DNA of 64,000 bases, taken from NCBI RefSeq assembly GCF_029714285.1, contig NZ_CP121662.1, positions 3,158,001-3,222,000 of the forward strand. Reading direction: 5' to 3'. This stretch comes from Rhizobium sp. CB3090 (GTDB lineage Bacteria > Pseudomonadota > Alphaproteobacteria > Rhizobiales > Rhizobiaceae). Under the pieces are notes generated by a model that worked only from the letters and a program-made list of their open reading frames with translations, searched no databases and had not been told where the DNA came from. Of this stretch, positions 41,444-49,895 are shown one piece after another; positions within the stretch are counted from its first letter, which is position 1; each line of letters begins with the position of its first letter. A program made the position numbers and the translations under genes.

Positions 41444-42165
41444 AGTTCCTGTTCGTAGGCCCGACACTTCCCGACGCCGCCGATATCGCCGGCCCCGACA
41501 TCATTCTCCGTCCGCCGGCGAGGCAGGGCGATATCGTCGGCGCAATGGAAGAGGGCGCCAATGTCATCGGTCTGATCGACGGCTTCTTCGAAAATGTCGC
41601 ACCGGTCTGGCACAAGGAAATCCTCTTCGCCCTGTCGAAAGGCGTCCACGTCTATGGTGCGGCCAGCATGGGCGCGCTGCGCGCCGCCGAATGCGCGGCT
41701 TTCGGCATGATCGGCATCGGCCGCATTTTTGAGGCCTATGCCTCCGGTGCGATTGCGGACGACTCCGCCGTGGCGCAGATCCATGGTCCGGCCGAACTCG
41801 GCCACCTTCCGCTCAGCGAACCGCTGGTCAACGTGCAGACAACCTTGCACGCTCTGGCCGAGGCCGGCGCGATCAGTGAAGCCGAACATGCCGCCCTGCA
41901 GGCGCGCGCCGAAGCTATGTTCTTCAAATCGCTCACCTATCGCTCTTTGGCAAACACCGCGGATCTGCCGGATCCGACGCGGCGGCAGGAAATTTACGGT
42001 CTCCTGCGTGCCAATGCGGTCAACCAAAAACGCATCGATGCGCTGGAATTGCTTCACGCGGTTGCCGACTGCCCGAACGAACGGCAGCAACCGTCGCGCG
42101 ATTGGACGTTTCAAGCCAATAGTTTATGGCGTTTCGCCTTTCATCGCCTTGAAATTGAACCGTAA
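41440..42165 (+). CDS. TfuA-family protein
   Basis: TfuA-like protein (PF07812) of 241 residues, named after a gene of the trifolitoxin cluster. The core motif is unmistakable: VIGLIDGFFENVAPVWHKEILFAL followed by GVHVYGAASMGALRAAECAAFGMIGIG. TfuA proteins partner YcaO enzymes in backbone thioamidation, for instance in methyl-coenzyme M reductase and in thioamide RiPPs, and may deliver sulfur. Here it follows its YcaO with an ATGA overlap, so a 1:1 complex is likely. The last ~60 residues are variable. Confidence 0.93.
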   Translation: MKFLFVGPTLPDAADIAGPDIILRPPARQGDIVGAMEEGANVIGLIDGFFENVAPVWHKEILFALSKGVHVYGAASMGALRAAECAAFGMIGIGRIFEAYASGAIADDSAVAQIHGPAELGHLPLSEPLVNVQTTLHALAEAGAISEAEHAALQARAEAMFFKSLTYRSLANTADLPDPTRRQEIYGLLRANAVNQKRIDALELLHAVADCPNERQQPSRDWTFQANSLWRFAFHRLEIEP

Positions 42166-42243
42166 AAGTCGTTTGCAATCCCGCATCGTGTCACGCTGTA
42201 TGTCACGCGCCAATGCGCACGACATGGATTAAGCTCTTCTCAT

Positions 42244-42277
42244 GTTCCTGGCGATGAGTATCTCGTTCACCAGGAAC
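42244..42277. promoter_or_regulatory. Inverted repeat between tfuA and the small gene
   Basis: A perfect 8-bp inverted repeat GTTCCTGG/CCAGGAAC separated by 18 bp lies 21 bp before the ATG of the small gene at 42299. It could be an operator or an RNA hairpin in the leader. There is no T-run, so it is not a standard terminator. Confidence 0.4.
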
Positions 42278-42298
42278 TGAGGTCATAAGGGGCATGAC

Positions 42299-42541
42299 AT
42301 GACAGCAATACTTCCCATCGAAATGGCAAGCCAGGATTCAGAGTCGCTGAAAGAGCTGGCGTCGATCGCACGGTTGATCACCTATGCGCGCCAGAGCGCC
42401 AAGAGCTTGAACGCCGAATTCCCGGTCTGGTGCCTCGATCTCGCACTCGGCGCCGTATTGCAGGAAATGTACACAAACGGCCTGCAGATGCCGCTTTTCG
42501 AAGAGGGTGTAGACAACATGAGTAGGGCTGTCGCACATTAG
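42299..42541 (+). CDS. Small hypothetical protein downstream of the YcaO-TfuA operon
   Basis: An 80-residue soluble protein with AAGGGG seven bases before the ATG. It is mostly helical: SLKELASIARLITYARQSAKSL, then WCLDLALGAVLQEMY, with one cysteine and no membrane segment. I recognise no family. It starts 133 bp after tfuA on the same strand; the gap has an inverted repeat, so it may be co-transcribed with the peptide operon or independent. Roles such as immunity or regulation are only guesses. Confidence 0.55.
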   Translation: MTAILPIEMASQDSESLKELASIARLITYARQSAKSLNAEFPVWCLDLALGAVLQEMYTNGLQMPLFEEGVDNMSRAVAH

Positions 42542-42576
42542 AGCGGTTCAGCGCTTCACGGAAACGTTGAACCGCT
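42542..42576. terminator. Hairpin after the small gene
   Basis: A 9-bp stem AGCGGTTCA/TGAACCGCT with a 17-base loop begins right after the stop codon of the small gene. The following bases GCATCTTATTT are only moderately T-rich, so it is a weak terminator candidate or a repeat hairpin. Confidence 0.4.
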
Positions 42577-42599
42577 GCATCTTATTTACGCAATTCCGG

Positions 42600-42760
42600 A
42601 CGGAAAACCGCTGCGCACTTTGTCCTGGAATTGCTCGAAGCGCAGTTTCTCGGATTTCTGGCGGGGGGCCGGAGAAAGATGCCGGTATGGTTCTTCGGAG
42701 CCATGCCGGCATCGCTCTTTTAGAGCAATTCCAGGAAAAGCGCGCAGCGGTCCCTGGAAG
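42600..42760. repeat. Composite palindromic intergenic element (RIME-like)
   Basis: Outer inverted copies carry GAGCAATTCCAGGA (42725-42738) and its complement (TCCTGGAATTGCTC, 42624-42637), each continued by related GCGCAGCGGT sequences. Between them is a strong hairpin GATGCCGGTATGG/CCATGCCGGCATC at 42678-42713. The nested palindromes and lack of coding sense identify an intergenic mosaic element. Confidence 0.65.
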
Positions 42761-42769
42761 GCTGAAACC

Positions 42770-43453
42770 CTATCGCAGCTTCCGATGCGCCTGCACACCC
42801 GCCACGAAGATTGCGATGCACTGACGTAAGTGCCGCAGGCGGGTTTCGCGGTCGGGCCAGTCGTTCAGCTTGCCGGGATGCGAGATCATCGCGCCGAAGA
42901 TCATATTCATCAGCATGCGCGCACCGCTGATGGCGTCGTCAATTTCGATCAGACCGCGCTTTTGCTGCAGGCGGAGCCAATCGGCCAGCATTTGCCGCGA
43001 CTGTTCGGCGCCGTGCGTGCGCAACAGTGACGCCATTTCGGGGAACTGCTGCGCTTCGTTCACGGCAAAGTGAATGAAGGCCTCCCGCTCCCGCTCCGCC
43101 GCTTCATCGATATCGATCATGAAAATCTGTTCCAGCGCCTCATCGAGCGGCAGATCTTCCTCGGGATCGCGCGGCAAGGCCAACATCGAGGCGCGATGCT
43201 CGGCGATAATCGCCATGAAAAGCTCGGTTTTGCTCGAAAACAAGCGATAAAGCGTCTGTTTGGAGATCCTGCATCGCGCCGCGACGAGGTCCATGGTCGT
43301 GCCGCCATAGCCGAGTTCATGAAATGTCGCGCGGGCCTCGGCAACGATCTCTGCGCGCTTTGCGTCGTCACTCGCCGTCTTCGGACGGCCGCGTGGGCGG
43401 CGAGCGGCAGCTTGATCTGCGTCCCTTCCCCCCATCTCCGTCCGTGCTTCCAT
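42770..43453 (-). CDS. TetR/AcrR repressor of the adjacent RND pump
   Basis: Repressor of 227 residues. A basic, low-complexity N-terminus (RRPRGRPKTASDD) precedes the helix-turn-helix with ARATFHELGYGGTTMDLVAARCRISKQTLYRLFSSKTELF (about 30-75). The C-terminal domain resembles the AefR/TetR_C_7 type found beside RND pumps. It is divergent from the adaptor gene at 43537, and the 83-bp gap has a promoter and palindrome. ATG 43453 is preferred over an upstream frame that would run into that promoter. Confidence 0.9.
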   Translation of the reverse strand: MEARTEMGGRDADQAAARRPRGRPKTASDDAKRAEIVAEARATFHELGYGGTTMDLVAARCRISKQTLYRLFSSKTELFMAIIAEHRASMLALPRDPEEDLPLDEALEQIFMIDIDEAAEREREAFIHFAVNEAQQFPEMASLLRTHGAEQSRQMLADWLRLQQKRGLIEIDDAISGARMLMNMIFGAMISHPGKLNDWPDRETRLRHLRQCIAIFVAGVQAHRKLR

Positions 43454-43479
43454 CTTCACCTCAAAAAGGCCAAATGAGA

Positions 43480-43523
43480 TTGACATTTATAGCGGTGCCA
43501 ATATTTTCCGTACTAATTGGTAC
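43480..43523 (+). promoter_or_regulatory. Promoter and operator of the RND adaptor-pump operon
   Basis: A consensus -35 TTGACA (43480-43485) is followed after 16 bp by TATTTT (43502-43507). Directly downstream lies the near-perfect palindrome GTACTAATTGGTAC (43510-43523), around the expected transcription start. A TetR protein bound there would block initiation. Confidence 0.65.
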
Positions 43524-43536
43524 TGTAATTAAGACA

Positions 43537-44853
43537 ATGGGAAATAGCAACGTGGGAAAGCTCGCCTCTTCTACCGGTATATTCGTACGTCCGGCGACAT
43601 CCGAACGCCTCCCGGCCGCACGGCTCTCGCTGATCGCAGCAGGGTTCGCCGCCACGTTGCTGCTGGCGGGCTGCAACGAGCAGAAGGCTGCTCAAAACAA
43701 TGCGCCTGCCGTCAAGGCCGAAGTCAGTGCCATGACGCTGCATCCGCAATCGGTTGCGATCACCGCGGAGCTGCCCGGCCGCACCAGCGCCTATCTGATC
43801 GCTGAAGTGCGGCCGCAGGTCGGCGGCATCATCCGCAGCCGCAATTTCAAGGAAGGCAGCGAAGTCAAGGCGGGCGACGTGCTCTACGAAATCGACCCCG
43901 CCTCCTATCAGGCCGCCTATGACAGCGCCGCCGCCGCTCTGCAGAAGGCAGAAGGCGCCGTACCGAGCGCGCAGGCCAAGATGGACCGTTACAAGGGCTT
44001 GAGCGCCCAGAACGCTGTCAGCCAGCAGGATTACGACAGTGCACAGGCGGCCCTCGTCCAGGCACAGGCCGATGTCGCCTCCGCCAAGGCCGCGCTCGAG
44101 ACCGCACGCATCAATCTCAATTACACGAAATTACGCGCGCCGATCGGCGGCCGCGTCGATGCCTCGACAGTCACCGTCGGCGCGCTCGTCACCGCCGATC
44201 AGACGACGGCGTTGACCACCATCCGCCAGCTCGATCCGATGAATGTCGACGTCACGCAGTCGAGCACCAACCTGCTCGAATTCCGCCGTGCCATTGCGGA
44301 AGGCCGGTTGAAGACCAGCGGCAACAACGTCTCGGTCCACCTGACGCTGGAGGACGGCACCGACTACAAGCAGACCGGCAGGCTCGAATTTGCAGAGGCC
44401 TCGGTTGCCGAAACCGTCGGGACGATCACCGTGCGCGCCGTCTTCCCAAATCCGGATCGCGTGTTGCTGCCCGGCATGTATGTTCGCGCCAGCATCGAGG
44501 AAGGGATTGCGGAAAACAGCTTCCTTGTGCCGCAGCGAGCAGTTACGCGCAATACGAAGGGCGAGCCGGTCGCGATGTTCGTCGGCGACGACAACAAGGT
44601 TCAGCAGCGTGTGCTGAAGGTGCAGAGAAGCATCGGCAACAGTTGGCTGGTCAATGAGGGCATGAAGGATGGCGACCGGATCATCGTCGAAGGCGGCCAG
44701 CGCGTCCGTACCGGCCAGGATGTCAACGTCGCCGCGGTGACCATCGACGATGCGACTGGCGAGGTGAAGCAAGCGGCCGCCGATGTCAAGCCCGCCGAAC
44801 AGGTCCAACTGGAAAAGACCGACGGCAAAGCGGCCTCCGGCGCCCAGAAGTAA
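43537..44853 (+). CDS. RND efflux periplasmic adaptor lipoprotein
   Basis: Membrane-fusion protein of 438 residues, AcrA/MexA/RmeA-like. A lipobox LLLAGC places the acylated cysteine at residue 46. The barrel-sandwich halves contain RPQVGGIIRSRNFKEGSEVKAGDVLYEIDP and INLNYTKLRAPIGGRVDASTV, with a coiled-coil hairpin between them (about residues 130-190). It bridges the RND pump of the next gene to an outer-membrane channel that is not encoded nearby. The start ATG 43537 lies after the promoter; longer frames would include it. Confidence 0.93.
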   Translation: MGNSNVGKLASSTGIFVRPATSERLPAARLSLIAAGFAATLLLAGCNEQKAAQNNAPAVKAEVSAMTLHPQSVAITAELPGRTSAYLIAEVRPQVGGIIRSRNFKEGSEVKAGDVLYEIDPASYQAAYDSAAAALQKAEGAVPSAQAKMDRYKGLSAQNAVSQQDYDSAQAALVQAQADVASAKAALETARINLNYTKLRAPIGGRVDASTVTVGALVTADQTTALTTIRQLDPMNVDVTQSSTNLLEFRRAIAEGRLKTSGNNVSVHLTLEDGTDYKQTGRLEFAEASVAETVGTITVRAVFPNPDRVLLPGMYVRASIEEGIAENSFLVPQRAVTRNTKGEPVAMFVGDDNKVQQRVLKVQRSIGNSWLVNEGMKDGDRIIVEGGQRVRTGQDVNVAAVTIDDATGEVKQAAADVKPAEQVQLEKTDGKAASGAQK

Positions 44854-44862
44854 GGTGGTTTG

Positions 44863-47800
44863 ATGTCTCGTTTCTTCATTGACCGGCCGATCTTTGCCTG
44901 GGTCATCGCCATCATCATCATGCTGGCGGGCGCGCTGTCGATCTTCACGCTGTCGATCTCGCAATATCCGCAGATCGCGCCGACGACGGTGCGCATAACC
45001 GCAACCTATTCAGGCGCCGATGCCCAGACGGTCGAAAACTCGGTGACCAAGGTCATCGAGCAGGGCATGACCGGCATCGACAATCTCGATTACATGGCCT
45101 CCACGTCGACGTCGACGGGCCAGGCCTCGATCTCGCTGACCTTCACCAATAAGGCCAATGCGGACGTGGCCCAGATGCAGGTGCAGAACAAGCTGCAGCT
45201 CGTCACCGCGCAATTGCCGCAGTCCGTTCAGAATACCGGCATCACGGTGTCGAAATCGACCTCGAACTTCCTGATGGTCATCGGCTTCGTCTCGACCGAC
45301 GGCAAACTCAATTCCAACGACCTTGCCGACTACGTCAACAGCACCCTGAATGACACGCTGAAACGTGTCCCCGGCGTCGGTGACACCCAGCTCTTCGGCG
45401 CCGGTTACGCCATGCGCATCTGGATCGATCCGGACAAGCTTGCGAAATACCAGTTGATGACATCAGATGTCGTCTCGGCAATCGAAGCACAGAACACGCA
45501 GGTTTCGACCGGCCAGCTCGGCGCATTGCCACAAATGCCGGGCCAGCAGCTCAATGCGACGGTGACAGCCAAGAGCCGCCTGCAGACGCCGGAACAGTTC
45601 AACAACATCATCCTGAAGAGCCAGTCCAACGGTTCGCTGGTGCGCCTCAACGATGTTGCTCGCGTCGAACTGGGCGCCGACAGCTATACCAGCTCGAGCG
45701 CCTTCAACAATCAGCCGTCGGCCGGTCTTGCGGTGATGCTTGCCTCCGGTGCCAACGCCATCAATACGGCCGAAGCCGTCCAATCGACGATCAACAACCT
45801 GAAGCAGACTCTGCCGCCGAATGTCGAAGTCGTTTATCCCTACGACACGACGCCCTTCGTCAAACTGTCGATCGAGGATGTAGTCAAGACGCTGTTCGAA
45901 GCCATCGTGCTCGTCTTCATCGTCATGTTCGTCTTCCTGCAGAACATCCGCGCCACCCTCATTCCGACACTTGCCGTTCCGATCGTTCTGCTCGGCACAT
46001 TCGGCGTACTCTCTGCCTTCGGCTACTCCATCAATACGCTCACCATGTTCGGCATGGTGCTGGCGATCGGCCTGTTGGTGGACGACGCGATCGTCGTGGT
46101 CGAAAATGTCGAGCGCGTGATGGATGAGGAGGGTCTCTCGCCGCGCGAGGCGACGATAAAGTCGATGCAGGAAATTACCGGCGCCTTGATCGGCATCGCC
46201 ACCGTTCTGTCGGCCGTGTTCATCCCGATGGCCTTCTTCTCCGGCTCGGTCGGCGTCATCTACCGTCAGTTCTCGGTAACGATCGTGTCGGCGATGATCC
46301 TGTCGGTCATTGTCGCGCTCATCCTCACGCCTGCGCTTTGCGCCACCATTCTCAAGAAGCCCGAACACGGCGCCAAGGAGCGGGGCCTCTTCGGCTTGTT
46401 CAACCGCAACTTCGACCGCGGCGTCCGCGGATATCAGCGCAGCGTGCGCGGCATCATCAAGGGGACGCCCTTCTTCCTCGTCCTGTTCGTGCTGATCGCG
46501 GGCGTCGTTGGTTATCTGTTCAACCATCTTTCCAGCTCGTTCCTGCCGGATGAAGACCAGGGCATCCTGATCACCAGCGTGCAGCTCCCGCCGGGTGCAA
46601 CGGACTACCGCACCAAGGACGTGCTGGCACAGGTCAGAAAGTACTATCTCGAAAAGGAAAAGCCTTATGTCGACGCCGTCTTCACCGTCGCCGGATTCGG
46701 CTTTAACGGACAGGGGCAAAACGTCGGCCTGGCCTTTATCAAGCTGAAGGATTTCACGGAGCGTCAGACAAAGGAAAGCAAGGCGCAGGCGATCGCCGGA
46801 CGTGCCATGGCGACCTTTTCGAAGATCAAGGACGGCAGCGTCTTCGCACTGGCGCCGCCGGCAATCCCGGGCTTCGGCAGCTCGGCAGGCTTCGACTTCT
46901 TCATCAAGGACATCAACGGCGCAGGGCATGAACAGCTCATTGCCGCCCGCAACCAGTTGCTTGGCGCTGCGGGGAAAAACCCCAAACTATTCGGCACGCG
47001 TCCGAACGGTCAGGAAGATACGCCGCAATATTCGGTTGTGATCGACCAGGAAAAGGCAAGCGCCCTCAACATCAACCTCTCCGACATCGACACGACGCTC
47101 TCGACCGCCTGGGGCGGCACCTATGTCAACGACTTCATCGACCGCGGCCGCGTCAAGAAGGTCTATGTCCAGGCGGATAAGCAGTTCCGCATGCAGCCGG
47201 AGGATTTCGGCCGCTGGTATGTGCGCAATTCCGATGGCGCCATGGTGCCTTTCTCCGCCTTCTCGAAGGGCGAATGGACCTACGGCTCGCCGCGTCTCGA
47301 ACGCTATAACGGCTCGTCCGCCGTGGAAATCCAGGGTGCCGCCGCCCCCGGCGTCTCCTCCGGCGACGCCATGAACGAGATCGACAAGATCATGGCGTCT
47401 CTGCCGCCTGGCTTCAGCCACGAATGGACCAGCCTGTCGGCCCAGGAAAAGCTTTCCGGCAATCAAGCGACCCAGCTCTATGCCATCTCCATCCTGGTGG
47501 TTTTCCTGGCGCTGGCCGCCCTCTACGAAAGCTGGTCGATCCCGCTCGCCGTCATGCTGTCGGTGCCGATCGGCATCTTCGGCGCCCTTCTCGCCGCCAC
47601 CATTTTCGGCCAGTCGAACGACGTCTATTTCAAGGTGGGCCTGCTCACGACCATCGGTCTAGCGGCCAAGAACGCCATCCTGATCGTCGAATTCGCGATC
47701 GAACAGCAGGCGAACGGCAAGGATCTGATACCGGCGACCTTGGAAGCGGCCCGTCAGCGCCTTCGACCGATCCTCATGACCTCGCTCGCCTTCATCCTCG

Positions 47801-48009
47801 GCGTCATGCCGCTGGCGATCGCCAACGGCGCGGGCTCCGGCAGCCAGAACTCGATCGGCATCGGCGTCATGGGCGGCATGATCTCGGCGACCGTGCTCGG
47901 CATCTTCTTCATCCCCTTGCTCTTCGTGTCCGTACGTCGCATCTTCAAGGGCGGGATGCGGTCGGCAAGCGCCACGGCATCGGAACCAGCGCCGGACACC
48001 GCGCACTAG
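44863..48009 (+). CDS. HAE1-type RND multidrug efflux pump
   Basis: Proton-driven inner-membrane efflux transporter of 1048 residues, AcrB/MexB/RmeB-like. It begins [20 protein letters not shown]; the proton-relay aspartates lie in [18 protein letters not shown] near residue 408. The two large periplasmic loops and the HAE1-type [12 protein letters not shown] and [11 protein letters not shown] segments are present. It starts nine bases after the adaptor stop. A degenerate repeat follows at 48008-48062. The TetR gene upstream likely controls it. Confidence 0.95.
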   Translation: MSRFFIDRPIFAWVIAIIIMLAGALSIFTLSISQYPQIAPTTVRITATYSGADAQTVENSVTKVIEQGMTGIDNLDYMASTSTSTGQASISLTFTNKANADVAQMQVQNKLQLVTAQLPQSVQNTGITVSKSTSNFLMVIGFVSTDGKLNSNDLADYVNSTLNDTLKRVPGVGDTQLFGAGYAMRIWIDPDKLAKYQLMTSDVVSAIEAQNTQVSTGQLGALPQMPGQQLNATVTAKSRLQTPEQFNNIILKSQSNGSLVRLNDVARVELGADSYTSSSAFNNQPSAGLAVMLASGANAINTAEAVQSTINNLKQTLPPNVEVVYPYDTTPFVKLSIEDVVKTLFEAIVLVFIVMFVFLQNIRATLIPTLAVPIVLLGTFGVLSAFGYSINTLTMFGMVLAIGLLVDDAIVVVENVERVMDEEGLSPREATIKSMQEITGALIGIATVLSAVFIPMAFFSGSVGVIYRQFSVTIVSAMILSVIVALILTPALCATILKKPEHGAKERGLFGLFNRNFDRGVRGYQRSVRGIIKGTPFFLVLFVLIAGVVGYLFNHLSSSFLPDEDQGILITSVQLPPGATDYRTKDVLAQVRKYYLEKEKPYVDAVFTVAGFGFNGQGQNVGLAFIKLKDFTERQTKESKAQAIAGRAMATFSKIKDGSVFALAPPAIPGFGSSAGFDFFIKDINGAGHEQLIAARNQLLGAAGKNPKLFGTRPNGQEDTPQYSVVIDQEKASALNINLSDIDTTLSTAWGGTYVNDFIDRGRVKKVYVQADKQFRMQPEDFGRWYVRNSDGAMVPFSAFSKGEWTYGSPRLERYNGSSAVEIQGAAAPGVSSGDAMNEIDKIMASLPPGFSHEWTSLSAQEKLSGNQATQLYAISILVVFLALAALYESWSIPLAVMLSVPIGIFGALLAATIFGQSNDVYFKVGLLTTIGLAAKNAILIVEFAIEQQANGKDLIPATLEAARQRLRPILMTSLAFILGVMPLAIANGAGSGSQNSIGIGVMGGMISATVLGIFFIPLLFVSVRRIFKGGMRSASATASEPAPDTAH

Positions 48010-48062
48010 AACATGATCCCAAAAAGTGCGCGGCAGTTTTCCGTCCGGAATTGCGTCAAAAC
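48008..48062. repeat. Degenerate RIME-like repeat
   Basis: The block CTAGAACATGATCCCAAAAA followed by GTGCGCGGCAGTTTTCCG resembles the palindromic repeat at 31750-31799. It lies right after the RND pump stop codon. Confidence 0.5.
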
Positions 48063-48104
48063 AATAGGGCGTCACCGGCAAGCGGTCTAAGGGAGGAGAA
48101 TGCT

Positions 48105-49127
48105 GTGATCAGGGCTTTGATGATCGAGGCGGAAAACGTGACGTGCTTCCACGACGTCGCGGAAGCACCGCTCGGCGCCGGCCAGGTCCGTGTCGGCGTG
48201 CGGCACATCGGCCTCTGCGGCAGCGATCTCAACACCTTCAAGGGTCTCAACCCGCTGGTAAAGCTGCCCCGCATTCCCGGCCATGAAATCGGCGGCGAGA
48301 TCCTTGCCGTCGGCCCCGGTGTCGATCCCGCCTATGCGCCCGGCCGCCGCGTCATCGTCATGCCCTATACCAATTGCGGCGAGTGTACCTCCTGCCGCAA
48401 GGGCCGGCTCAATGCCTGCCGTTACAACAAGACGCTCGGTGTTCAGCAAGATGGCGGTCTGGCCGAGGAGATCGTGCTACCGGCTGAAAAGCTGATCCTC
48501 AACGATACGCTGCCGCCACGCCATCTGGCCCTGGTCGAGCCGTTATCGGTCGGCTTTCATGCGGTCGAACGCGGGCGTGTCGCGAAAGGTGACCGCGTCA
48601 TCGTGCTTGGCTGCGGCATGATCGGCATGGGCGTCCTGATCGCCGCCGTTGCCCGCGGCGCCGAGGTCATCGCCGTCGATCTCAGCGAGGAGAAACGCGC
48701 GCTCGCCCGGCAATTCGGCGCCGTCGAGGCGATCGATGCCGGCAGCGAGGATGTCGCCGCCAAGGTTAGCGAACTGACAGGCGATGACGGCGTGGACGTT
48801 GCTTTCGAGGCCGTCGGCCTGCCCGCGACCTTCACCCAGGCCATCGATCTCGCCTGCTTCGGCGGCCGCGTCGTCTATGTCGGCTATTCCAAGGCGCCGG
48901 TCACCTACCAGACGCAATTCTTCAACCTGAAGGAACTCGACATCATGGGTTCCCGCAATGCCCTGATGCGCGATTTTCAAAACGTCATCAGCCACCTCGA
49001 GAAGATCGGCGACAAAGCCGACGCGCTGATCTCGAAGGTCTTTCCTTTTGAAGAGGCTGAAAATGCGCTCCCCTATTGGGACAGTCACCGCAATGCACTG
49101 AAGATCGTGATTGAGCGCGGCGGCTAA
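48105..49127 (+). CDS. Zinc-dependent alcohol/polyol dehydrogenase (MDR family)
   Basis: Medium-chain dehydrogenase of 340 residues. The catalytic zinc site is HIGLCGSDLNTF and GHEIGGEI, the structural zinc site is NCGECTSCRKGRLNAC with four cysteines near residues 89-103, and the NAD fold is VIVLGCGMIGMGVLIAAVARGAEVIAVD near residue 165. Related enzymes oxidise sorbitol, galactitol, threonine or L-idonate. GTG 48105 has GGGAGGAG upstream; the open frame that continues leftwards through the RND gene is not its own. The substrate is not deducible. Confidence 0.9.
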   Translation: MIRALMIEAENVTCFHDVAEAPLGAGQVRVGVRHIGLCGSDLNTFKGLNPLVKLPRIPGHEIGGEILAVGPGVDPAYAPGRRVIVMPYTNCGECTSCRKGRLNACRYNKTLGVQQDGGLAEEIVLPAEKLILNDTLPPRHLALVEPLSVGFHAVERGRVAKGDRVIVLGCGMIGMGVLIAAVARGAEVIAVDLSEEKRALARQFGAVEAIDAGSEDVAAKVSELTGDDGVDVAFEAVGLPATFTQAIDLACFGGRVVYVGYSKAPVTYQTQFFNLKELDIMGSRNALMRDFQNVISHLEKIGDKADALISKVFPFEEAENALPYWDSHRNALKIVIERGG

Positions 49128-49167
49128 TCTATCTATCCGGGCCAAACTCCCATTTGAAAACTCCGCT

Positions 49168-49194
49168 ATCAATGATTAATATGCAATCATTGAT
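49168..49194. promoter_or_regulatory. Operator of the FitAB/VapBC pair
   Basis: A perfect 10-bp inverted repeat ATCAATGATT/AATCATTGAT with a 7-bp spacer, AATATGC, lies 15 bp before the antitoxin start. Ribbon-helix-helix antitoxins of this type bind inverted repeats in their own promoter. Confidence 0.8.
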
Positions 49195-49209
49195 GACTGG
49201 AGAAGTCCC

Positions 49210-49455
49210 TTGGCCAGCATGACGATTCGCAATCTCGATGATCATCTGAAGACGCGACTGCGTGTTCGCGCGGCTGCACATGGGCGATCGATGGAAGATG
49301 AGGCACGCGATATCTTGCGAGCCGCATTGTCGACCGAGGAAAAACGGCAGCCTAATTTGGCCGAGACAATTCGTCGTCGTATGGCTGCCACCGGTGGCGT
49401 CGTATTGGAGATCGCGCCACGTGAACCGATTCGACCGGTCGACCTTGACCCATGA
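49210..49455 (+). CDS. FitA/VapB-type ribbon-helix-helix antitoxin
   Basis: An 81-residue antitoxin. The N-terminal ribbon-helix-helix reads SMTIRNLDDHLKTRLRVRAAAHGRSMEDEAR, and the rest is a flexible toxin-binding tail. It neutralises the PIN-domain toxin and autorepresses the pair. The TTG at 49210 has GGAG eight bases upstream and is preferred; ATG 49219 is the alternative. Its stop overlaps the toxin start (ATGA). Confidence 0.9.
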   Translation: MASMTIRNLDDHLKTRLRVRAAAHGRSMEDEARDILRAALSTEEKRQPNLAETIRRRMAATGGVVLEIAPREPIRPVDLDP

Positions 49456-49877
49456 TCATTCTCGACACCAATGTCATTTCCGAACTATTGGCGCCATTGC
49501 CTTCGCCAGCCGTTGAAGCGTGGCTTGCCTCCCAGCCTCCCCTATCGGTTTTTACGACGGCAACGACACAAGCGGAAATCCTTTACGGCCTCAGGCTGTT
49601 GCCCGCCGGCCGACGTCGCAGCCAATTGGAGGCTGCCATTCTACCAATATTCGAAGAGGATTTTGCCGGACGAATTCTGCCGTTCGACAGCGAAGCAGCG
49701 GACGTTTACTCTGTGATTGCAGCATCGCGTCGTCAGGCCGGCAAGCCAATCAGCCAGTTCGATGCTCAGATCGCAGCAATCGCCGCATCCCGTGGGGCAG
49801 CACTTGCAACCCACAACGTGCCGGATTTTTTGGACACCGGAATTGCGATCGTCAATCCGTGGGACCACCGCGACTGA
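49452..49877 (+). CDS. PIN-domain toxin, FitB/VapC type
   Basis: A 141-residue PIN-domain ribonuclease. The acidic metal-binding set is visible: D5 in ILDTNVISE, E43 in TTQAEILYGLR, D104 in SQFDAQIAAIA and an aspartate in HNVPDF near residue 125. The sequence is intact with no sign of decay. With the overlapping antitoxin gene it forms a type II toxin-antitoxin module between two efflux loci. It converges on the RND gene ending at 49896. Confidence 0.92.
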   Translation: MIILDTNVISELLAPLPSPAVEAWLASQPPLSVFTTATTQAEILYGLRLLPAGRRRSQLEAAILPIFEEDFAGRILPFDSEAADVYSVIAASRRQAGKPISQFDAQIAAIAASRGAALATHNVPDFLDTGIAIVNPWDHRD

Positions 49878-49895
49878 TTCGCTTGCCGCCCCCAC

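Noticed and set aside
42600..42760. Possible CRISPR-like or attC-like palindromes
   Set aside because: There are no regularly spaced identical repeats with unique spacers and no integron or Cas genes; it fits an intergenic mosaic element.
47424..48104. Open frame joining the RND pump region to the alcohol dehydrogenase
   Set aside because: It is the dehydrogenase frame extended through the RND gene in the wrong phase; no fusion is implied.
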